This document shows positions 5,334-9,517 of a stretch of DNA of 9,517 nt, in pieces. The position numbers were made by a program, and so were the translations under genes. The number at the start of each line of letters is the position of its first letter. Position 1 is the stretch's first letter. The notes under the pieces are model-generated. The model made no database searches. It was not told the origin of the DNA and saw nothing but the letters and a program-made list of their open reading frames with translations. The stretch lies in contig DJIW01000051.1 of the NCBI GenBank assembly GCA_002433805.1, positions 1 through 9,517 on the forward strand. The letters run 5' to 3'. This DNA is from Competibacteraceae bacterium UBA6584 (GTDB lineage: Bacteria; Pseudomonadota; Gammaproteobacteria; Competibacterales; Competibacteraceae).

Positions 5334-7298
5334 TCAGATCTTGAGCGGAATCACGATCATCTGGATTTCCCGCAGATGCAACCGGCGCTGCATGGCGAGC
5401 GCGGTATGGTTGTGCAGCCACGAAATCAACCAGCTTTCATCGTCGAAGATCAGCTTGCTGCCCAGACAGACCGCATTGGGGTAGTCGGTAACGACCTGGA
5501 CCACCAGTTTTTCCAGCTCGGTTTCCACATCGGTGCCGTAGGCGGCGTAGGAGGTGGCTGCAAGCCCTTGATTGTGGCAGTAATTGACGTAATAACGCAG
5601 GGAATTTTCGATTTGATACTGCAAGGACCGCAACGTGCCCTTGCCGCCGTAGCTTTCCGCGTCCACCTCGCCGACGCTGAGGAAAATAAAATTCTTGAAG
5701 TGGCCGGCGAAGACTTCATTGATCCACTTGAGCGCGTACATGCCCAAACCCCGATTTTTTCCGACCAGGAAAACGGCGGTCGGCTGATCGGCGGTCAACG
5801 GCGGTTCCGGCAGGTCTTCGCTCCAATCGGGCCGTGGCGCATATAAGGCGTCCACCATGCGCAACTGCTGGCGGACGTGCTCGTAGTGGCGCTTGATCAA
5901 GGCGCAAAGCGTAACCAACAGGCCGGTAATCAGAATGGTGAGCCAGCCGCCCTCGGTGAATTTTTCCACGATCGTCACGATCAGGATGCCGCCGGTGACC
6001 GCGAATCCGACCAAGGACAGCAACAGGCGCGGCTTCCAGTCATCTTCGTCGTAGCGGCTGGCCCACCAGTGCTTGCACAAGCCCAGCAAGGACAGCGAGA
6101 AGGTGATGAACACGTTGATGCTATACAGCACCACCAGCACCGAGACGTTGCCGTCGGTCCACAACAGGATGCCGAGCGCGCCCACCCCCATCAAGATAAT
6201 GCCGTTTTGAGTCACCAGCCGGCCGGACAAGTTGCGGAACTGGCGCGGCACCCAGGAATCCACCGCCATGTTCGCCAACACCTTCGGCCCGCCGAGAAAA
6301 CCGGCGTTGGCGGCGATGAACAACAAGCCGGCTTCCAAAAACAACACCCCCGCCAACAACACGTAATCGACCGCGGGGATGAAGCCGAGATTATCGATAA
6401 TGGCCGCGAAGGTGACCGCATTCAACGTTTGATGGGGGACGAACTGCACTTGCCAGAGCAGATACAACAGAATGATGCCGCCGGCGGTGAAACTGAGCGA
6501 GGCCGCCATGTAGAGCATGGTGTATCTGCCGGTTCTGACGCGCGGTTCGCTCAGCAGGTTGACATGATTGGAGACCGCTTCCAGACCGGTGTAGGTGCCG
6601 CCGCCCAGCGAATAGGCGCGCAGGAACAGCGCGACGGCGAAGACCCAGCCCATGTGTTCGCTCAGTTGCTGGGTTTCGCTGAGGGTATCCGGGATCAACC
6701 GCGGCAGACCTTCGGCGTGAGCGACCACGCCGTAAATGATCAGAAAGGCGTGGCTCAGTACAAAACCTAAAAAAATCAGCAACAACACTCTGAAGGGTTC
6801 TTTGATGCCCCGCAGGTTGGAAGCGATGAGCAGGACAATCAGCAGGACTTGGCCGCCGAGCTTGTAAGGTTGCGCGCCGGGAGGCAATAAGCTGAACAGG
6901 GCGTCCACGCCGGCGGCGATGGAAATGGCGATGGTCAGCGCGTAATCCACCAGCAGCGCCGAACCCGACAGCAAGCCGGCGCGCGGACCCAATAATTGAG
7001 TGGCGGCCTTGTAGCCGCCCCCGCCGGTCGGGAACAGCTCGATCACCTGGTTGTAGGACAGGGCGATGATGAAGACGGTAAGCGAGGTCGCGACGGCCAG
7101 ATAAAGGCCGAAATGGGTGTACTGACCCAGAGCCAAAAACGCTTGTTCCGGTCCGTAACAAGCAGACGACAGACCGTCGGCTCCGAGCGCGATCCAGGCC
7201 AGAAACGCCATCCGCGAAATCGTTTGAGAGCTTGGCGGATCGTGCGGGACGGACGGCTTTCCAGACGCCGCTTCTTTAAATGGATCGACGGACGGCAT
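5334..7298 (-). CDS. APC-superfamily permease, KimA/YdaO-like (possible K+ importer)
   Basis: This 654-aa inner-membrane transporter has about 12 hydrophobic segments between residues 30 and 470, followed by a ~180-residue soluble C-terminal domain. The first helix carries GADGLSSACYGPEQAFLALG, helix 3 is preceded by ELFPTGGGGY, and helix 6 contains GGTYTGLEAVSN. These are unwound substrate-site regions typical of the APC fold and resemble the KimA/YdaO branch, known in Bacillus subtilis as a high-affinity proton-coupled potassium importer controlled by c-di-AMP. The C-terminal part (about 505-654, with TAVFLVGKNRGLGMYALKWI) is the length expected for the cytosolic domain of that branch. The fold is firm; potassium as the substrate is an inference and an amino acid is the alternative. 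The start at 7298 has only a weak GAG eight bases upstream, and Met30, just before helix 1, is a possible alternative. It lies 124 bases downstream of the histidine kinase on the same strand, so the kinase may sense conditions relevant to transport. Confidence 0.85.
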   Translation of the reverse strand: MPSVDPFKEAASGKPSVPHDPPSSQTISRMAFLAWIALGADGLSSACYGPEQAFLALGQYTHFGLYLAVATSLTVFIIALSYNQVIELFPTGGGGYKAATQLLGPRAGLLSGSALLVDYALTIAISIAAGVDALFSLLPPGAQPYKLGGQVLLIVLLIASNLRGIKEPFRVLLLIFLGFVLSHAFLIIYGVVAHAEGLPRLIPDTLSETQQLSEHMGWVFAVALFLRAYSLGGGTYTGLEAVSNHVNLLSEPRVRTGRYTMLYMAASLSFTAGGIILLYLLWQVQFVPHQTLNAVTFAAIIDNLGFIPAVDYVLLAGVLFLEAGLLFIAANAGFLGGPKVLANMAVDSWVPRQFRNLSGRLVTQNGIILMGVGALGILLWTDGNVSVLVVLYSINVFITFSLSLLGLCKHWWASRYDEDDWKPRLLLSLVGFAVTGGILIVTIVEKFTEGGWLTILITGLLVTLCALIKRHYEHVRQQLRMVDALYAPRPDWSEDLPEPPLTADQPTAVFLVGKNRGLGMYALKWINEVFAGHFKNFIFLSVGEVDAESYGGKGTLRSLQYQIENSLRYYVNYCHNQGLAATSYAAYGTDVETELEKLVVQVVTDYPNAVCLGSKLIFDDESWLISWLHNHTALAMQRRLHLREIQMIVIPLKI

Positions 7299-7422
7299 GG
7301 GGATTTCTCATAATTGGTCTTATGCCGGACTGAACTATACTCCAAAATCATCGGCTCGCGCGCTGTCCATCCCTTGCACGCGGGCGGTTCCACCGACTTT
7401 GGAGCGTCTCGCGCCCGCTGCC

Positions 7423-8742
7423 TCAGCCCCGGCGACTTACGGTTTCGGGCCGGGAGAAGCGCACCGTTACCTGCAGGCCCGAGCCGCTTTCAGGGTCGCT
7501 CAACTCGATGCGCGCGTTATGGCGCAGGGCGATGCGCTTGACGATGGCCAGACCTAAGCCGCTGCCCGAGACCCCGGCGTCGACGCCGCGATAAAAACGG
7601 TCGAATACCCGCTCGCGTTCGGCCATTGGAATGCCCGGTCCGGTGTCGCGGACCCACAGTAGGATTTCGGCGGCGGCGTGCTGGATGCCGACATCGATCC
7701 GGCCGCCGCGCGGCGTGTAGCGCAGCGCGTTGTCCACCAGATTATCGAGCAACACGCGCATTTCGCCAGGATCGCCTGCGACACTGGCGGGCTCGGCGGC
7801 CAACAAACCCAAATCCAGGCCCTTGGCTTCGGCGGTGGCGGATTGCTCCGCCACGGCGGCTTTGGCCAGCGCCAGCAAATCCACCGGTTCGAACCGTGCG
7901 GCCGGTTCGGCGTCCAGCCGGGCCAACACCAGTAGTTGTTCGACTGAATGAGCGGCGCGTTGCAAGCCTGCGTCCAAATCGCGCAAGGCGCTGTTGCGGC
8001 TTTCGGCGTCGCCGGCGCGCCGCGCCAGATCGGCTTGCAGCCGCACGGCGGTCAACGGTGTGCGCAGCTCGTGCGCGGCGTCGGCGACGAAGCGCCGCTG
8101 GTTGTCGAGCGCTTGCCCCAGCCGCGCCAACAGATCGTTGAGGGCATGGACCAGCGGTATAAGTTCCGCCGGCAACCGGTCTGATCCGACCGGCTCCAGC
8201 GCGGTGGGATGCCGGCGCTGGATCGCGGCGGCCAGACGGTGCAAGGGCCGCAGACCCGCGCCCACGCCGAACCAGACCACCAAAGCCGTGCCCGGCAACA
8301 GCAGCAGGAACGGCGCGAGGTTGCGGAAAGCGATGTCGGCGCTCATCCGCAAGCGCACGTTCGAGGGCTGCGCGACTTGTACGATTCGGTCGCCGGCGTG
8401 AAGGGCGAACAGCCGCCAGGACCGATCGCGCCAACTCAGATCGGTGAATCCGCTCCGGGTAGAGAACGGCAATTCTTGATCGCGCTGCGATACGTACAGC
8501 AAGCCCCGGCTTCGATCCCAGATTTGCACCAGAAGGTCGCCGGCGCTGTCGCTGTCGCCTCCCATGGCCAAGGCGAGCAGATTCTGATTGCGCAGCGCCA
8601 GCGCGGTTTGTTGCAGTTGATAGTCGAACAGGGCGTTGGTTTCGGAGCGGGCTTGTCGGTAAGCCGTGAAGCCGGAGGCGGCCAGCACGAGAGATAAACC
8701 GGCCAACAATCCCAGCAGCAGCCGCTGGCGGATGGCGTTCAT
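7423..8742 (-). CDS. Sensor histidine kinase, TctE/QseC-like, without adjacent regulator
   Basis: The 439-aa membrane kinase autophosphorylates on a histidine and would pass phosphate to an OmpR-type response regulator. Transmembrane helices lie at about 8-27 and 143-165, with a ~115-residue periplasmic sensor between them resembling the short 2CSK_N region (SAGDLLVQIWDRSRGLLYVS). A HAMP-like linker (LRPLHRLAAAI, about 164-215) leads to the H-box FVADAAHELRTPLTAVRLQ with phospho-acceptor His224. The catalytic domain has the N-box DNLVDNALRYTP, G1 DTGPGIP, F-box FDRFYR and G2 GSGLGLAIV, so all ATP-binding motifs are intact. Such kinases are usually encoded directly after their response regulator. 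Here the upstream neighbours are a 55-aa unknown protein and a ribbon-helix-helix protein, and no receiver domain appears in the window. The start has no clear ribosome-binding site, but no alternative in-frame ATG lies just upstream. The permease gene follows on the same strand. Confidence 0.93.
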   Translation of the reverse strand: MNAIRQRLLLGLLAGLSLVLAASGFTAYRQARSETNALFDYQLQQTALALRNQNLLALAMGGDSDSAGDLLVQIWDRSRGLLYVSQRDQELPFSTRSGFTDLSWRDRSWRLFALHAGDRIVQVAQPSNVRLRMSADIAFRNLAPFLLLLPGTALVVWFGVGAGLRPLHRLAAAIQRRHPTALEPVGSDRLPAELIPLVHALNDLLARLGQALDNQRRFVADAAHELRTPLTAVRLQADLARRAGDAESRNSALRDLDAGLQRAAHSVEQLLVLARLDAEPAARFEPVDLLALAKAAVAEQSATAEAKGLDLGLLAAEPASVAGDPGEMRVLLDNLVDNALRYTPRGGRIDVGIQHAAAEILLWVRDTGPGIPMAERERVFDRFYRGVDAGVSGSGLGLAIVKRIALRHNARIELSDPESGSGLQVTVRFSRPETVSRRG

Positions 8743-8836
8743 GATGGCGATGGACCGCCCGCGCGGCGGTCTGAAGCCAGAAGCGAAATCCGAATAAATA
8801 TCCGGCCGGCGGAAGGGCGGGCCGGCTGGAGAGTCG

Positions 8837-9004
8837 TTAGCGAGGGGCGCGCAGGCGGCGCACGGCGGCCAGCCACTCGCGAGCCAACTGCTGGCGTTCC
8901 TGCCGGGGTCGCGCTTGATCGGTCGCGATGAAATAAGCGCTCATGGCCTTGATCGCGGCTCGGGTCTGCTCTTGAGAGCTGGTGATGGGGGAATACTGAA
9001 TCAT
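8837..9004 (-). CDS. Small hypothetical protein, 55 aa
   Basis: I do not recognise this protein. The minus-strand ORF begins MIQYSPITSSQEQTRAAIKA and ends EWLAAVRRLRAPR. GAGGTG lies seven bases before its ATG (9012-9017), the best ribosome-binding site on this strand. The sequence looks helical and amphipathic (about residues 9-52), with many Gln, Arg and Ala and one central aromatic patch (SAYF). It has no hydrophobic segment, signal peptide or Cys/His cluster, so a cytosolic, possibly nucleic-acid- or protein-binding role fits, but nothing specific can be claimed. It lies 75 bases downstream of the ribbon-helix-helix gene and 94 bases upstream of the kinase, in the slot where a response regulator might be expected. 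A 91-aa frame overlaps it (9014-8739) but lacks the ribosome-binding site and is rich in Arg, Pro and Ser, like a shadow frame. Confidence 0.5.
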   Translation of the reverse strand: MIQYSPITSSQEQTRAAIKAMSAYFIATDQARPRQERQQLAREWLAAVRRLRAPR

Positions 9005-9011
9005 GGTCGCA

Positions 9012-9017
9012 CACCTC
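9012..9017 (-). promoter_or_regulatory. Ribosome-binding site of the 55-aa ORF
   Basis: Read on the minus strand this is GAGGTG, seven bases before the ATG at 9004. It is the main reason for accepting the small ORF. Confidence 0.55.
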
Positions 9018-9079
9018 GCTTAAATTTTATCAAAATCAAATGACCGCTTTAAAAAATGGTGGAACGTTCGAGCGGCGCG

Positions 9080-9259
9080 TCAGCTTTCGTCGCCCGAGCG
9101 GGCTAGAAAATCTCGAATGAACCGCCGCACTTCCCTCGAAGCCGTGGTGTCCATGGCCTGACAGGTCTCGATAAACGCATCGCGCAGTTCCGCTTCGATT
9201 CGAACCACCAGTTTTACGTCGTCTTCCTTTTGGCTTTTATGTTTTTTTCGTTTTCCCAT
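9080..9259 (-). CDS. Ribbon-helix-helix (CopG/Arc-like) DNA-binding protein, 59 aa
   Basis: The protein starts with a basic tail (MGKRKKHKSQKEDD), followed by a predicted beta strand VKLVVRIEA (15-23), helix LRDAFIETCQAM (25-36), turn DTTAS (37-41) and helix REVRRFIRDFLARSG (42-56). This strand-helix-turn-helix order, with hydrophobic residues alternating in the strand and a Thr/Ser cap before helix B, is the ribbon-helix-helix fold. Such dimers bind DNA through the strand and include plasmid copy-control proteins, antitoxins and small repressors. No toxin-like ORF is recognisable beside it, so antitoxin status is unsupported. A strong promoter and several palindromes lie immediately upstream, so autoregulation is likely. 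No Shine-Dalgarno sequence is visible before the ATG. Lysine codons are clustered at the A-rich 5' end of the gene. Confidence 0.75.
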   Translation of the reverse strand: MGKRKKHKSQKEDDVKLVVRIEAELRDAFIETCQAMDTTASREVRRFIRDFLARSGDES

Positions 9260-9276
9260 GAGAAGACCAATTTTTT

Positions 9277-9306
9277 GTATATACGAATTTAATACATAGT
9301 ACGTAT
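9277..9306. promoter_or_regulatory. Palindromic operator candidates before the ribbon-helix-helix gene
   Basis: GTATATAC (9277-9284) is a perfect 8-bp palindrome. ATACG (9281-9285) and CGTAT (9302-9306) form an inverted pair with 16 bases between, and TACGTA sits within 9300-9305. They overlap the -10 and predicted transcription start of the promoter at 9293-9321. Ribbon-helix-helix proteins typically bind such short symmetric half-sites, so self-repression is the natural reading, though unproven. Confidence 0.45.
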
Positions 9307-9321
9307 CTTTTTTTTTGTCAA
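9293..9321 (-). promoter_or_regulatory. Strong sigma70-type promoter for the minus-strand cluster
   Basis: On the minus strand a perfect -35 TTGACA (9321-9316) is followed, after exactly 17 bases including an A-tract, by TATGTA (9298-9293). Transcription would start near 9286 and run into the ribbon-helix-helix gene, leaving a leader of about 27 bases. It is the best promoter in the window. No convincing terminator was found between this gene, the 55-aa ORF and the kinase, so the transcript may continue. Confidence 0.7.
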
Positions 9322-9458
9322 GTTTTTTAGGGATGCAACAAGTTGATTTTCATGACTCTGAACGGCAGCTTAACGACATAAGCAATTATCGAACCAATGA
9401 GCGGAAAAGTGCGGGGCGGGGGCGGCGGGGGCGCGGCGAGTTGTGGGCGGTCCGGCGG
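9322..9458. other. Non-coding stretch with a G-rich tract
   Basis: No convincing gene is seen here. The plus strand carries G-runs at 9413-9416, 9418-9422 and 9427-9431 within five bases of one another, and a further GGG at 9445-9447. Three close runs plus one distant run could form a G-quadruplex only with one long loop. The tract may also be simple GC-rich spacer. Confidence 0.4.
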
Positions 9459-9517
9459 CTATTTAAAATCCATTGATCTGGCATACGGATCGACTGGGCT
9501 GACAAGCGCTTCCCGGC
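9459..9517 (-). CDS. Possible C-terminal end of a gene running off the window (very uncertain)
   Basis: One minus-strand frame is open from the window edge and gives 18 residues, REALVSPVDPYARSMDFK, before TAG. The residue mix looks more protein-like than the Arg/Pro-rich neighbouring frame, but 18 codons are too few to identify anything. Another frame is open to about 9390 and is probably chance. Confidence 0.15.
   Translation of the reverse strand, partial: REALVSPVDPYARSMDFK

Noticed and set aside
5877..6770. 297-aa plus-strand frame inside the permease gene
   Set aside because: It is antisense to clear transmembrane segments and its composition (Gln, His, Asp, Gly-rich) is typical of a shadow frame.
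7299..7422. Riboswitch before the KimA-like permease
   Set aside because: The c-di-AMP (ydaO) riboswitch known for this transporter branch needs a larger folded leader; this 124-base gap shows no matching structure, and only a weak promoter-like pair (TTGGAG/TAAGAC).
8739..9014. 91-aa minus-strand frame overlapping the 55-aa ORF
   Set aside because: It is Arg/Pro/Ser-rich without structure and has no ribosome-binding site, unlike the competing 55-aa frame.
9080..9259. Antitoxin of a type II toxin-antitoxin pair
   Set aside because: The fold fits, but neither neighbour resembles a known toxin, and the 55-aa ORF has no RelE, MazF, PIN or Fic-like motif.

Overview
The window is about 9.5 kb of G+C-rich bacterial DNA, probably from a gammaproteobacterium. 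That placement rests on the mix of families: a Rep_3 plasmid initiator, a bacteriohemerythrin, a COG2945-type hydrolase and a TctE/QseC-like sensor kinase. No 16S, tRNA or other taxonomic marker is present, so it stays tentative. The first 26 bases are not biological. They match the 3' end of the Illumina Nextera read-2 transposase adapter, including the complete 19-bp Tn5 mosaic end, so genomic sequence starts at base 27 and the left edge is a library or assembly artefact.

The left half is a plus-strand cluster. A Rep_3-family replication initiator (122-1537) sits behind a short control region holding three copies of ATGTCCCC (one inverted, inside the promoter), an 8-bp inverted repeat, and a promoter so close to the start codon that the mRNA is predicted to be nearly leaderless. 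Twenty-five bases downstream begins a large membrane-anchored cyclic-di-GMP enzyme: two transmembrane segments, coiled coil, PAS, PAS, GGDEF, EAL. A single in-frame TAG (2025-2027) cuts the coiled coil, leaving a 154-aa membrane stub and a 690-codon sensor/catalytic part. All GGDEF and EAL signature residues that can be checked are intact downstream of the stop. Next come a complete bacteriohemerythrin (4182-4652), visibly more A+T-rich than its neighbours, and a small alpha/beta hydrolase (4682-5314).

The right half is transcribed the opposite way and converges on the hydrolase with a 19-bp gap. In transcription order it holds a 59-aa ribbon-helix-helix protein (9259-9080) behind a strong sigma70-type promoter with palindromes, a 55-aa unknown small protein with a good ribosome-binding site (9004-8837), a sensor histidine kinase with no adjacent response regulator (8742-7423), and a KimA/YdaO-like APC-superfamily permease with a cytosolic C-terminal domain (7298-5334). 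The last ~200 bases hold no convincing gene, only a G-rich tract and a possible 18-codon gene end at the edge.

The rep gene and the small DNA-binding protein suggest a plasmid, or a plasmid-derived segment in a chromosome. The rest looks like signalling and ion-homeostasis cargo: c-di-GMP turnover, oxygen binding, a two-component sensor and a transporter. I see no obvious new defence or mobile system. The points most worth checking are the amber interruption of the c-di-GMP enzyme, its tight linkage to a replication initiator, the compact rep control region, and the ribbon-helix-helix/small-ORF pair upstream of an orphan kinase.
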